42,157 nucleotides of DNA from Prorocentrum cordatum (GCA_963575745.1 CAUYUJ010022541.1:80001-122157); one strand, 5' to 3'. Positions 20,810 to 32,444 are shown, counted from the stretch's first letter. Numbers and translations are program-made. Notes: generated by a model from the sequence alone, not told the origin.

Positions 20810-21595
20810 CTAGGTGCTGAGTGATTGGCCCGACGACCTGCTTGTTAAGGGGCCCAGGGCGCGGTCCTGGTTGAGGACTGTTTTGCGGATCTCCACCGAG
20901 GCTGTTTGGATGGACGGAGCCTTCGGAGCATACTTCCTTTCACATGCCTCCTTCCGTAAGTCGACCAGCCGCTCCGGGCACGTGACGATTTGGATTTCGT
21001 GCTCGAAGATGTCCTCCAGGTGGCTGCGCCCTGCTGCTTTTGTGTGCGCGTGAGCCATCTGCGCGCTTCCTGCCGTCGCGTAGTGGACCCAATGGATGTA
21101 TGCCTTCTTTGCCGTCTTGGTCCAGGTCTCGACTGTCTCGTTCACTTCTAACCCGACCTGATAGGTGGTGTCGGGATCCACGTAGGCCCCGTCGGCTGTG
21201 GTGACGGGGGTCTCGATAAGCTGCCCATGCTTGGTCTTGGCATTCTCTCCCACTGGCGCCTTTGCTTCGGCCGTAGACGGGCTTGCGCTTGCTGCTGGGA
21301 GTTCCCGGCCACTTTCTCGCCTGCCAATGGCCTCTTTGCGCCCAGTAGGGTTGGCGACATTGGGCCCAGGAGGCCCCCCCCAGGATTTTGCATTCTGACG
21401 CCCGCAGGGGGGGGGGGGGGCGTGGCGACGCCGAGCTTGGAATGCCATCGCCCTATGACTTTGCGCTCTAACTTCCGGCAAAACATTTGGCGACGGCAAG
21501 CCTGCCTGGCACCCGCCGGGGCCTCCGGGACTTTGCGCGCTGACGCTTCCGCTCTCCATCTTTGGGCCGAGAAGGCCTCTGCCCGCTGTTTCCAC
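20810..21595 (-). pseudogene. Retroelement polyprotein fragment, region downstream of the endonuclease
   Basis: The minus-strand frame of 261 codons has a low-complexity N-terminal half and a more normal second half. The latter reads AKTKHGQLIETPVTTADGAY, then ETWTKTAKKAYIHWVHYATA, GSAQMAHAHTKAAGRSH and LVDLRKEACERKYAP. The H-W-x-H-Y-A-x-A-G-S-A-x-x-A-H pattern resembles the linker between EEP and reverse transcriptase in dinoflagellate non-LTR elements, as I recall them. A diverged copy of its AKTK...PxxxxGLE part lies at 21.97-22.09 kb on the same strand. No upstream start fits, so it is listed as a fragment. Confidence 0.45.
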
Positions 21596-21745
21596 CCCTG
21601 AGGCGGCGTGGCACCCCTGGGGCCCCTGGCGGACCTGAAGTTCAGAAGCCGCTCGGTGCCCCCGGCGTCGTCGTAGGGGTCGTAGTCTTCATGTGCGTCG
21701 TGTTGGAGCCCATTGTCGAGTTCTCCCCCTGATTACTCTTGGGGG

Positions 21746-22802
21746 CTTTTGGCCGCCCCCCTGCTGGATGCGCTCGCCCTTGTGGCCCAGCTGGACACCG
21801 CGCAGCCAGTGGCACATTAAGTCGCCATCTTTCTCTTCGGAGGGGTCGAACTCTGAAGCGACCGTGGCGCTGCGTCCTGCTGTTTGTTTGGGGGCGGGGG
21901 CCCCGCTGCAACCCTTCTGGTCTGTCGTTCTCGCGATGGCTGGCGTGGGCCCGGCCCTCCCTCTCCGCGCTGCGCTGGCTCTGCCCGACCTCCTCTTCCA
22001 AACCTGCCTTGTAGATGGGTGGGTCCTCGTGGGCGCCGTAGGCAATGGCGGTGAGAGCATCGACGGGCTGCTCGCCCTTAGTCTTGGCCCGGCTGACTCC
22101 GGCGCCCCCCGCTCTGTCGAAAGGGCCGTGGTCTTCCAGGTCCATGGAGCTGGAGCCTTGCCTCAGTTCGTCCTCTCTCCGTCACTCTGTCTCGGGGAGC
22201 CTCTGGTCGCTTTCCTGCTGGTGGCGCTCGCTCTGGTTGTCCAGCTGGCCACCGCGCAGCTGGCGGCGCATCCGGCCGCCCTCCGCATCCTCGGATGGGT
22301 CGAGCTCCAGGATGTCCACGGCGCTGCGCCCCGCGGTTGGGGGAAGGGGTGCCCGCTGCAAACCTCATTGTCGGTCGTCGTCGCGCTGGCCGGCGTGGGT
22401 CTGGCCCGAGCCCCCTCGATTCGCTCGGGCCATCTTACACCTGCCCCGGGCGTTTCAATGGCGTTTTCAGCTCGGCGCCTTGAAAATCAACTGGCTTTCA
22501 GGCTTCAACCAAAAAGCGAAATTATGCATGGTTTTCAACGTGCTTTGATGATTGTTCAGCGTATTCAGATCGCGCGCCCCCTTCTCCTTGCGCACCCCGA
22601 TCATTTTCCTTTCCTGCGGGCGCGCCGGCGCGCCCGTAAAGTGGCCCCCCCCCGGGCCTGTTTCGCGCCAGCGTTAGACCAGCGCCATGGCGTTTTCTTT
22701 TGGATGGGCGCTTTGAGGGGGGGGGCAGGTCGGGCGAGCGGCGGCAGGGCGGGCTCCGCGGGGGCCGAGCTGGCAAAAAAAGACAAGGCGGAGCCTTCGA
22801 CT

Positions 22803-22855
<53 letters not shown>

Positions 22856-23251
22856 AGAAACAACGATGCACCACATGGACGGATCTGAAACCGTATTATG
22901 TAATATATATATATATACACAGATATGTAAGCTTTGGACAATGTCTTCAGCCCGTCGAGAGCCCGAGCCAGAAACACGCCGAAGACAAATGCCCAGGGAT
23001 TTTATCTTTGCACAGATATATAATGGCCATGTCTCGCGGGGCGCCGCTGGCCGACCTCCTGCTGGCAGCGCTCACTCACGTGGTCCAGTTGGTCACCTCG
23101 CAGCATGCGGTCAATCGGGCCGTCTTCCATGTCCTCGAAAGGGTCGACCTCTGGGTTGTCCACAGTGCTGCTTCCTACTGATGGGGGACGGGGCCCCCTC
23201 GGCAACCCTTCTCGTCGGTCGTCGTCGCGCTGGCTGGGTTGGTTCTGGCCG
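21746..23251 (-). repeat. Three diverged copies of a roughly 200-bp module
   Basis: Related blocks lie at 21746-21953, 22211-22411 and 23052-23251. Read on the minus strand, each contains a variant of D-P-x-E-D/E followed about ten residues later by LRGxQLxxxxERxQQ: GVQLGHKGERIQQ, GGQLDNQSERHQQ and GDQLDHVSERCQQ. Each is preceded by an R-D-D-D-R or similar start and a GLQRGP-like segment. The spacing is 465 and 841 bp; the larger gap contains an AT-rich insertion with a (TA)n tract. It looks like a duplicated piece of retroelement coding sequence. Confidence 0.6.
22806..22856. repeat. (TA)n microsatellite
   Basis: About 50 bp of alternating TA, with one TACATA interruption, followed by more AT-rich sequence to about 22930. 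Frames reading Y-I-Y-I are artefacts. Confidence 0.95.
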
Positions 23252-23789
23252 CCCCTCTCCGCGCCGCGGTTCTGTTATATCTCCGTCGCGACCCTGACGG
23301 CGCCAACTTCTCTGCCTCCTCTTCGCTGCTGCCGCGGCGGCGCGGGCAGGCCCTGGCCCCTCTCGGTGCGGGCGCGACCAAGCGAGCCCGTGGCCTTCGA
23401 CGGGCTGATGGTGGGTGAGGGGACCCCGTCTTCGTCGCCTGCATCGCCGCGCGACGACACGCGCGCGGGCGATATGCCCGGGCGCTCGGCCTCAGCTTCC
23501 AGGGCCCAGGCGGCGCGGTGCCCGAGCTGGCGCAGGAGCGACGAGACCTCCGCACTCCTGCCCACGGAAGCGACGACACCGCGCCCCTGATGCTGAAGTA
23601 CCTGAACTTCGGAGGGCGGCTGCGCCCAGGGTGCGTCTCTCGGCCAGCTTCTGCCTCTTCTTCTCCTCGCGCCGCTCGGCGGCAGGCCGCCCTGGACTTC
23701 GGCATCTGCTCGACTGCAGGTCTAAGACGTGCGCGTCCTGTAATCTGTTTCGGCCCCCCAGTGAGCACGGGCCCGCGGCCGACGCGCGG

Positions 23790-24470
23790 CTTCCCACGGG
23801 CCGGCCCGATGACGTCCAGCTCGCCAAAGTACAGGGCAATGTCTTTGGATATCATCGCGTAGTCGATGCAGCGGCAGGCGCCTTCAGCTGGAGAGCGCGC
23901 AGGTGCCTCGTTCTCGGCGGCTACGGCCTGCGCCGCCAGCGCCGCGGGCCAGGTGGTAGCTGCGAGCTCCGCCGGCACGAAGTTGAAGTCTCCTAGAGCT
24001 GCCCAAGGGCCTCCCCGGACTGCCACCTTCCCGCGCAAGTCGCAGGGCATGTCAACGTTGCGCTCTGCAGAGCCGACGCTGCACTCGAGGTGTGCCAGGG
24101 CCGCCGAGAAGCGAACCTTTTGCAGGTTGGCGATTAGCTCTGCGATGTCGCAGCCCTCCTCACTTGGGCAGGCGTCGTCAAGTCCAGCATGCCGATCTTG
24201 GACTTCCAGCGTGCTTTTGGCTATGGCGCAGGTGCCTCCTCTGCTGGCTTCTCCTTCTCCTGGTCGCGCCTTCGTCCGGAAGCTTCTCGACCCAGTCTTG
24301 CGCTGGGATGCCTTGGCCTTGCTGATGGGGGCCGTCTTGCGCGGGCGGCATTCCGCGATGCCCACTACGTCGCGGCCCCCCATGTCAATGACCTCCTCGA
24401 AGTAGCGCTGCGCCTGGGGGCCCCAGGCTGCGTGGTCGAGAGAAGTCCACGCGCAACTGTCGGCGAGGCT
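23790..24470 (-). pseudogene. Endonuclease/exonuclease/phosphatase (EEP) domain of a non-LTR retrotransposon
   Basis: Within a 502-codon minus-strand frame (23175-24683), this part has the order of an AP-type endonuclease. It opens with SLDHAAWGPQAQRYFEEVID and DVVGIAECR (start of the domain, with the catalytic Glu). GGPWAALGDFNFVPAEL follows (the G-D-F-N motif, codons at 23982-23993), then CRCIDYAMISKDIALYFGEL (the I-D-Y motif near 23840-23875). Such domains nick target DNA to prime reverse transcription. The rest of the frame on the 3' side is Arg/Ala/Gly-rich and unrecognisable. No reverse transcriptase follows in frame, so the element is incomplete. It lies inside the large FKBP intron on the same strand. 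Confidence 0.72.
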
Positions 24471-24541
24471 TCTTCCCCCTCGCCCTCCTGCGACTACCCT
24501 GGGGCCGTATCGCCTGGCCCTTCCACGACTGGCGCCGTGGC

Positions 24542-25228
24542 TCACTCGGCGTTGGTGATCATCTCGCGGACCTGCTGAATGTGCTCTTCCACTCTTGTTT
24601 TCCTCTCGTCTGCTGCCTTGCCGCCCGCCCTTCCTTTCCTGGCCCCGTTGGCTGCTGCCGCTGGCGCAGCGGGTTCGGCGCAAGGGGTTGCTGCCGCGGC
24701 GGGGGTTGCCTCGGCCCCTCCAGGAAGGTCTCGCTGTGGGGCAGGGCTAAGGCAGAAGCGTTTGCCCTGCGGCCCTTCGTTGGTTGCACTGTCGGCGGCT
24801 GCCTGCTCATGTTGGCGTTTGATGCAGGCCTGCTCGATCTTGCGCAGCTGTTCCTGGTGGTTGGCCGTCTCGTCCGCGAGGTGCTTAATGTGGTTGCTTT
24901 GGCCTCTTCCTGATCCTTGGCTTTGGCTGCCATGGCTTTTCCTCTCGCCTCTGCTGCACGCCATATCTCTGTTTTCTTGATTTCCCCATTTGTGGAAGTC
25001 GTCGGGTTCGCGCTCGAACTGCTCGAAGGGACACTTGATGTTGGGCTTCTCGGCAGGTACTGCCGATGCGTCAGCTTCTCCGACGTGTCCTGGGTTGCCG
25101 GCTTGCGCCTTGACCCTGTCGAACTCCTCCTCTGCTTCGGTGGCTGCCTCCATCGTCTCATTGCGCCTGCGCTCGCAATATGCCATGTGGTGCTTGGCGT
25201 TCTCGAGTATTTCTCTTGCTGTTCGCAT
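24542..25228 (-). pseudogene. ORF1/gag-like protein of the same retroelement
   Basis: The frame has 228 codons from an ATG at 25228. It begins MRTAREILENAKHHMAYCER and continues as a charged, probably coiled-coil stretch to about residue 50 (ETMEAATEAEEEFDRVKAQ). A second helical part, ADETANHQEQLRKIEQACIK, follows near residue 125, then an Ala/Pro-rich region and a basic end. It precedes the EEP domain on the same strand, which is the usual ORF1-then-ORF2 order. It may begin further upstream, but the hairpin at 25395-25533 interrupts that side. No zinc knuckle is visible, so the call rests on position and coiled-coil character. Confidence 0.5.
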
Positions 25229-25394
25229 CCGCCTCTAGAGTTTGACGGGTTTGCGTGCTGCTGCTTCCGCTGCCCGCGGGCCGACTGGTGGTTCAGCTGT
25301 TGGCTGCTGAGCTGCCACCAGTGTTGACCAGAACGCCTCGTAGTGGGCACGCTTGGGCTCGTCCTTCTTGAGCTTGTTCTGGCCACGCGCAGAA

Positions 25395-25533
25395 GGGGGT
25401 AGGGGGAGGGGGGAAGGCTTCTTAGAAGCACCCCTACTTCTTAGAAGGCGCGGGCCTTCTTTGCAGATGTAAAGCCGGCGCCTTCTAAGAAGCAGCCTCC
25501 TTCTAAGAAGCCTTCCCCCCTCCCCCTACCCCC
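25395..25533. mobile_element. 139-bp hairpin element with perfect 33-bp arms
   Basis: The left arm 25395-25427 begins GGGGGTAGGGGGAGGGGGGA and continues AGGCTTCTTAGAA. The right arm 25501-25533 is its exact reverse complement. A second nested pair is also perfect: CTTCTTAGAAGGCGC at 25437-25451 and GCGCCTTCTAAGAAG at 25478-25492. A weaker match extends about 15 bp outside each arm. It could be a small non-autonomous element or a fold-back of a retroelement end. It lies just upstream of the ORF1-like frame. Confidence 0.88.
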
Positions 25534-25539
25534 TTGTGC

Positions 25540-27720
25540 GCGCCGCCAATTGTTGTAGGCGGTGGCGGCCGCCGTCTGCATGTCGGCTCTGTGCTGGCGC
25601 GGCGCTGCTCCGCCGCCGCCAGAACCTCTTCGTTTCCAGCCCTCTGACCAGGAGAGCCGCGGCGTGCGGCTGCTCCCTCCTCCCCACGGGTGCTCGGGGG
25701 TGCGAGGGAGAGGACGAACAGCAGCAACATTAATTGGAGCGGGAGGAGGAGAAGCAGCAGGACCAGGGGAAGTCGGAGGCAAAGCGACGCAAATCACATT
25801 GGAACGCGATGTTTCTCCGTAGGTGAAGGGCTAAAGGAGTTTGGATCTAAGAACTGCAAGAGACAAATTCCCACATGAAAGGCCCTGTTGGCGGGGAAAA
25901 CGCACGAACCTGCAGACGCCCCCCAATCCAATGGGCGACTCATGGCACTTCCCCTCCACACGGCAGGGCCCCTGGAAGGACACTAGGCACGCACCCGCGA
26001 AATCGTTCCCTCGCCCTCCACAAACGGCCTTACACGAGCCTGAGCTGTAAGCAGCCTGACACTCGCGGGCTGCGCACGAGCCTGAACTGCAAACACAATC
26101 TGGGCACTCCTCCTGGAAGCAGAAAGATCCGGCGTGGACGGACGCGCCACAACAGAAACTGCCGAAACATCAGGCCCCCGCCCTAATATGGATCCCGAGG
26201 CAGGAGGGGGGAGTGCACCAAGACGCTGCAGTTCAAGAAATCGCCCACTACCACGAAAGGCGGGAGGGGGGGGAGGCGGGCGCCGACGGCTGTAGCAGAC
26301 GGTGTCTGCTACAAGAGGGGGAGGAGATCGAGGGGCCTCGAAACGACCGAGGGCTGAGGCCGAGAACGCAGGACGGACCCCGAGAGAGTGTGCTCTACCG
26401 TGACAAACTACGGGCTCAGATCGAGATACGATCGTCGATGGTACCGTCGTCGTGGTAAGCCTCCGAGAAAGGGCCCGAGGAGGAAACAGCAGGAGCATTA
26501 GAGACAACCTGTGGCACCACTAGAGACGTCGACATATCATCCATACTCCTGCCAGCAGGCACAAGGATGCCGACACCCGAGCTGCAAGACGGTCCATACT
26601 AGATGTCGTTGACTTCGGCGAAGTAACACTCGGACCAACATGGGCACCATTAATTAGTTAGGTGCGTATCTCTGATCACCATGGGACTCTCACAACACAC
26701 ATGCACCACTAGAAACAAATATCTCGTCATGCACGCCATATTCATTCAAAGGACCCGTAACCACAATATTGGAAATATAATGCATTGCGAAATCGATCTC
26801 AGCTGGAGGGTCATTCGCTGGTGGTTAAGTCTTGCAGCAGCCAAGAAGTACTGAACCTTAGCACCACGAGGATTCGACGCGACATCATCAGTCACCTGCA
26901 CCGGGACATCATTAATTCGACCTCCAGCCTGTCCAGCAACTTCTGAGGAAGGCGGAGGCGGGGGACTGAGGGGGGCGATGCAAATAGAAAATGGTCCCGG
27001 ATCAAGACACATGGCCAACTCTGGGGCGAGAGCGCCAATCTGAACAACAGGAAACAAAAGTGCCCACGCTGCAGCGGGAACGCTATTTACCGGAAAAACT
27101 TCCGATTGGAAAAAAGAATAGGGCATCAATGTTCCATTGCGCGAAGAGATACGGTCACCTTCTGGACGGGTTCAGGGGAGAGAGGAGAGTATAAGGTGAA
27201 ATTGTCGAGAGGAGGGGGGGATGGGAAGGGGTGGCGAGTTGGAGAGGAGTGGGTGGAAGGGGGATGAAGGGTGCGTGTGGGTGAGGCAGGGAAGGTTGGG
27301 AGGGTTTTGGACGGGATGAAGGGGAGGAACGGGGTGAGAGAGGAGAGGAGAGAAGGGAGGATCGAGGATGCACCAGAGAGGAAGGAGATTGAAGAATGGA
27401 CCACGAAGGGCCGCCTTCTTGACCTCTGCGTCAACGGAGGGGCCCTCTGGTGACCGCAGTGTGGTCGCCATGAGGGAACGGAGGGCCTGAGGAAAGTCGG
27501 TCCTGGACCCTGGGATGGGGGCATCACCCCCGCCTTTCACCAGGAGCGTCCAGTGAGGTAGGCGCGTGGCTGCGAGGCGTAAAAAGGTGCCCAACGCCTC
27601 TGTCCACCCACTCTGCTGGTCCTCCTCATCCTCCCTCTCCCCCTCAGCCCACGTCTCCCTCTTGGCCTCTCATCCTCGCTCACCTCTTCCTCGTCATTCC
27701 CCTCCTACCTCCTTCACGCC
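25540..27720. other. No gene recognised; intronic sequence of the FKBP gene
   Basis: The stretch lies in the 12.7-kb FKBP intron. It holds a perfect 10-bp palindrome at 26291-26313 (TGTAGCAGAC GGT GTCTGCTACA). A purine-rich tract at about 27170-27400 is followed by a pyrimidine-rich one from 27600. A minus-strand frame at 26746-27129 is not low-complexity (it reads SVPAAAWALLFPVVQIGALA), but I see no family in it. Confidence 0.5.
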
Positions 27721-27739
27721 TTCCATCCTGCTCCTCCTC

Positions 27740-28062
<323 letters not shown>

Positions 28063-28840
28063 GGGGTCAGGCGACGGGAACAATTCCGTCCGGTGTTCGC
28101 TGGGCACGGGATTTTGGGTTGGAGCACGCCGGGATCTCGAAATGTCTACCCGAAGGACGCGACCTCCATGAGCGGCCAACCAGGGGCATTCGGTCGCAAA
28201 CGGTCGGGTCTTTCAGCATGGCACCAGTCCCATCCAACGTACGGCAAGCTCATGTCGTGACGACATCGGCGTTGGTCCTTGACACTGCGTGAATCATTCG
28301 AGCCCTCGAACGATCCCTGCTTTCCGGTGGCGCAGATCGTACGGTCCCGGCCACTTCATAGCCACTGGCAGCGTTCAACCATGATCGTCCGCGCCAAAGT
28401 AGCAGTGGCAACAACATGCCGCTCGAACCTCAGTGTGACGTCGTGTTGCTGTTTTCGTCTCAGCGTTCTTCAACACATATATAAATATATGTATACTGAT
28501 GTGCCTTTGGGGTTCGATTATGGGTATCAACCTCACCAAAGAACGGCACGGAACGAAACTCCAGTCAAGGAACGGGTCGAGAGCTAGTGGGGGGCCTAAG
28601 GTCGAAACTGAACACCTCTCGGCAACTGAATGATGGCAACGATACGCTCTCCTGGAGGAAGCATGCGAACCGAGGGATGCGTTTGAGAAGGTGTTCAATC
28701 TCCACCGCTGATGGCCATCCAGAGAAACTCAACACTACGATAATCTCTCTCATCCCAAACTGACAGCTCACCTCACCGCATGACCTCTCGGCCTACAGAT
28801 TGAGCAATGCGAGGCAAGTGGAAACTCACGTACGAGGCGC

Positions 28841-28963
28841 CTTGTCCCAGCCTGCGATCACTTCGCCCTTGCCAAGGGTGAAGACGAACGGCGTCTGCCT
28901 GTCTCTCGACGAGTCAAACACCGATCCGTCGGACGCCAATTTGCCGACGTAGTGGACCGTCAC
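28841..28963 (-). CDS. FKBP gene, exon 3 (core of FKBP domain 1)
   Basis: The exon encodes 41 residues from VTVHYVGKL to GEVIAGWDK. Using FKBP12 numbering, it carries the pocket residues Y26 (in VHYVG), F36 and D37 (in VFDSSRDR), F46 (in PFVF), V55-I56 and W59 (in VIAGWD). The start is set by CGCGAG before GTGACG. An earlier acceptor (GGCAG before CTC ATC GCT) would keep frame and add nine residues that do not look like an FKBP. The exon ends at GACAAG; the following bases are GCGCCTCGTACGTGAG. A GC donor there joins exactly to GVATMKKGE of the next exon. The good-looking GTGAGT eight bases later would add P-R-T and fit the family less well. Confidence 0.93.
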
Positions 28964-29574
28964 CTCGCGCGAAACACTACTAGCGATGAGCTGCCTGGAG
29001 ATGTTCTGACGCACTTTGTCTCAGCTAGAGGTGCATCACTGATCATGCGTCCGTGAATCTGGTCACTTGGTAACAGAACTGGAACCCTTCAGAAAACTGA
29101 CTAGAAGCTGCAGACATGGACAACACACGCCCAGAGCCTACCAACACACTCCAACATCGCCTTCTCACAGGGACTTCGAGGACGATTTAGCGTTGGCGAG
29201 GAGGTCCCCCCGGGACCCCAGCGAAACAAACAACGTGAAATCCCTGCCTCCCAGCCGTCCATTTCCTTCCGATTATCCCCGACCCTCTGGAGTGTTTCTG
29301 CGGTGTGAAGCCGATTGTTAATTCCTGGCGGCTTGGAAATTCCCAGCAAGTGGCCGCCGTTGCAAACGCAAAGGTTGTGCAAACACACCAGCAACAACAA
29401 CGACAGGTGTGGTGGTGTCGGCACTGCTCCTCCTGCTCTTCCTCCTCTCACTCCTCCTTCTCCCGATGGCCTGCTCCCCCCGCGGGTGCTGCAGGATGAG
29501 GGTAGAGAGGTGAGGTGGTAATGAGAGGGATAGATGGGTGAAAACTGGCTCACGGGGGAGAGGCATCGAGCGAA

Positions 29575-29700
29575 GGATTGCAAAAAAACCCTCGATTGCA
29601 ATCCTGGGACGAAGGGTTTTTTTTGCAATCCTTTTTGCAATCCTTCGTTTTTTGCAATCCTGTTTTTTTGCAATCCTTCGTTTTTTGCAATCCTTCGAAT
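29575..29700. repeat. TTTTTTGCAATCC repeat with a strong stem-loop
   Basis: GCAATCC preceded by five to eight T recurs six times between 29618 and 29697. The left end, GGATTGCAAAAAAACCCTCG at 29575-29594, pairs with CGAAGGGTTTTTTTTGCAATCC at about 29611-29632. It lies in the FKBP intron between exons 2 and 3. Confidence 0.8.
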
Positions 29701-30918
29701 CGGCGACTCGTCGCCGATAGATCGGCGATGGGCCCCCGATGGCGAGCCCGCATGCTCCCGGGCGGGGTGGGCTACCGGGGCCCTGTCTCGACGATCGGAT
29801 GGGCGATCAGCGGCCGATGCACCCCCCCCCCACCGAGCCTACCCTCCCCCCAGGGTTGGTTGCCCCTGGGATGGCGACGATGACGACGACGGCGACGGGA
29901 CGCCTGCCTCGTCGCCCGACTTCGGCCTCTTCCAGTTGTCGGGATCTGCCTGCCAGCGCCCGCGCGGGTCGCTCGCCGGCTCACGCGTGCCTCGCCCCCC
30001 TGCGGGGGGGGACAGGCGGAGAATGAGGAGGAATGCGAAAGGAGAGAGGTGAGAGGTAGATGAGATGGATGAAAGGAGGGAGGACTGGAAGGGAGAGGAG
30101 AGGAGGGGGACGGCGCGGATGAGGATAAGATAGGGGAGGAGAGCGGCAAAGACGGCGAGGACGTATTTGGGAGTTCCTGGAAGTTCTCAGGGTTTCTGGA
30201 GATCGGAATGTTGGTGCTACTTGTTCCTCAATATCTCAGCCGAGACACCGTGAGAATATGGGGCGCAGATTGCGACGCAGAACGATTGACGATTACCGTT
30301 CCGAGCGTTCTGGGGCAGGCCCTCCTGCACGCCGCTGGTGACATCATCCTGCCCTCCCGCCGTCGTCACTCTCCTTCTGCCCCTCCCCGTCTCCTCCCCT
30401 CCCTCCATCTCCCTCCCCCCTTCACTCTGCCGATTGGGCCACTTCGGAGGTCGCCTCCCCAAGCTGCTCGATTCAAAGATGCAGCTGCCCCATGCCACGG
30501 CCTCGGTCCCATATCACCGACGTCGTGTTTCTTTGAAACGCCGACGCTTTTTACCGTCTTCGGCCGCCAAACGCACACTTCGCGTTCGGGCCCCAGGCAT
30601 CTCGGGAAGTCGCCCAGGATGATGGAAAGCCTGCTCCCTGGGCGGTCGAGAGCTCGGGGGAACACGCGTTGACAAAACACGTCGGAGATATGGGCTGCTC
30701 GTTCGCCGATGGTGCGTCACAGACGAGGCGAACACGACCATGACTCGAACTGGCGACAAAGAAACACCACACTAAATAAACAGTGGGTTTGCACGAAATT
30801 TCAACATCACCCAGTCCAACGCAGACATGCCATGGCCCATTGCTCAATTGATGAAATACCTCCTCATAACTTCTGCATTCTGCTCTTCATCGTCATGGCT
30901 TCCTATCGTTACCGTACC

Positions 30919-31037
30919 CTCCTCGTTGATGATCTCCTTCTGAATTCCATCCGGGAGCTCTGAGCCCCCGGGCAGTCCCATGTCGGGGGGGAGCTCCCCG
31001 TCATCGGAGTCGTCCTCGGGCCATGGGCCGATCTGCC
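30919..31037 (-). CDS. FKBP gene, exon 2 (acidic segment and first strand of FKBP domain 1)
   Basis: The exon follows an acceptor reading GCGCAG and encodes about 40 residues. It begins GQIGPWPEDDSDDGELPPD and ends with PDGIQKEIINEE. The acidic part matches the charged tail before FKBP domains. PDGIQKEIINEE matches the first strand, typically G-hydrophobic-x-K-x-hydrophobic-hydrophobic-x-EG. The 3' end is uncertain. I end it after N-E-E; a GT donor six bases further (after GAGGAGGGTACG, before GTAACG, at 30913) would add G-T. Eight to ten residues that normally bridge to the next strand are missing between this exon and the next, so a micro-exon may lie in the 1.95-kb intron, or exon 3 may start further upstream. 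Confidence 0.75.
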
Positions 31038-31281
31038 CTGCGCATGAAGTGAGACGGCGAAGGTTGGACGGCATGGGTCTGTGATCGACCAAAATCCTTT
31101 GGTGGGGATGCCGTGCGAGGATACTTGACCCTTGACGGAGAAGGATACGAGACCCTTGAAGGAGGCGGCAGAAAAGACTACGTACTAGTCCGAACCTTAC
31201 AGCCAAATTATACGACTGGCGGGAGCACGACTGGACCAGCAAACCACGAAGGTACACACGGTGCCAACTCTGTGATCGCGA

Positions 31282-31518
31282 CTACTCTGAGCTGCCGATC
31301 TGGCCGTTCTTGAGCCCAATGCAGACGAGATGTAGAGCAGCGGCACCGAAAAAAAGGACCACAGCCGACATGCCGAACAAAGGGCCAATGTCCAGGGGGA
31401 CCAATGCTATCCGAATTCCATACAAATTTGAGGTCTGCGTTGAACACGTTTGCGATTTGACCTTGGCAACCTCGGACTTCCAAGACCATCCAAATTGACA
31501 GCCGAAGTCGTAAGACAA
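31282..31518 (-). other. Open frame with a possible membrane segment, unknown
   Basis: A 78-codon minus-strand frame contains a long hydrophobic stretch, GPLFGMSAVVLFFGAAALHL, and ends VCIGLKNGQIGSSE before a stop. An acceptor-like AG|G (GTCCGAG, GTTGCC) lies upstream of the hydrophobic part. It falls between the first two FKBP exons, so it is either intronic noise, a relic, or the last exon of another gene if the proposed FKBP start exon is wrong. Confidence 0.25.
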
Positions 31519-32410
31519 CGCATCCTGCCCGCTGGCAGCCCGCTCGGAACTTCTTCAACAGTCCGCCAACGACCCGTCTGGCACGAGAGAACAAAGTCCT
31601 GCCTGCTGGAGAGAGGCCCTGGACACTGATCCTTCCTACAAAAACGGGCTTGTCACAGCGAATCCTCTGTTGACGAGTCCCAGGCCCACGGATGCACTAC
31701 GAAATCGAAACCAGCGAGCAACTTCCACGACCCCCGTCCCCCGTGGCGACACACCTCGTGCAACAGGTCGGGTCGGACGAAGGAAAGGGCCAGCAAAAGG
31801 GGTTTCGCGAATCAGCTCATGCAGCTGGTTTCCCCGGCGCCTCCCTGCCCAGGAGGCGCCCCTGAATCGAAGGAAGCGCCGTGCGCTGGGGCCGGAACAA
31901 AGCTGTGTTGTGTAATTGTAAGTGCGCGCGTGTGTCTTATTCATGTGTGTATTTCGGAGTGGGAAATTCAATTACCAACTAACGGGGAGGACACTCCACG
32001 ATGCAACATCAGACCCAGGAGGAGGGCGAGGAAGAGAAGCAATGACGCGCAACAGTTTACCCCTGCTCTTACTCTCTTTGTAGGGAGAAGAAAAGGCGAC
32101 ACCACCACCACCACTAGCGCGAGGCGCCAGGGAAGGTCCTCCTGGTGGTGTGCCCCCGCCCTCTCGCTCCAGGTAGCTCTGCCCCCAGCTCGGCGGAGGC
32201 ATCGTGGACTCCCTCGCTGGAGGCGGTCACCCTAGTGGTGGTGGCGTGGCCTCTTGTTCCCTCGATTCCCCGTGCTACGTAGATCGCTGCTGACACACTT
32301 CTTGCGGATGAGCGCTTGGCAGTGCTGGCCGAGAGGCTGGTACGTAACAGCACCACGTGGACGCGCACGCGAGAGCAGCAAGAACGATCCGCACTCCTCC
32401 GCAGGGCCGC

Positions 32411-32444
32411 CTGGCGGCGGCATGAGGTCGTCATCCACATCCAT
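32411..32444 (-). CDS. FKBP gene, candidate exon 1 (start codon, acidic N-terminus)
   Basis: An ATG opens MDVDDDLMPPP followed by one extra base. It ends at CCAG, and the next bases are GCGGCC, giving a GC donor. The leftover base is in phase with the next exon, and the joined peptide runs PPP-GQIGPW. ROF1/FKBP62-class proteins also start with a short acidic, proline-containing tail, which is why I prefer this start. The frame stays open past the donor for about 60 residues of unrecognised sequence, so it could belong to something else. The choice rests on phase, style and strand, not on conserved residues. Confidence 0.42.

Noticed and set aside
22601-22888. Frames with Y-I-Y-I runs resembling membrane segments
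   Set aside because: Produced by the TA microsatellite.
26746-27129. 127-codon minus-strand frame as an exon
   Set aside because: Not low-complexity but no recognised domain or splice context; left as unexplained intronic sequence.
30614-30637. 24-nt minus-strand segment GAGFPSSW bounded by CCCAG and GC, as a micro-exon bridging FKBP exons 2 and 3
   Set aside because: Frame fits, but it lacks the conserved Gly spacing and leaves the bridge about three residues short; not enough to claim.
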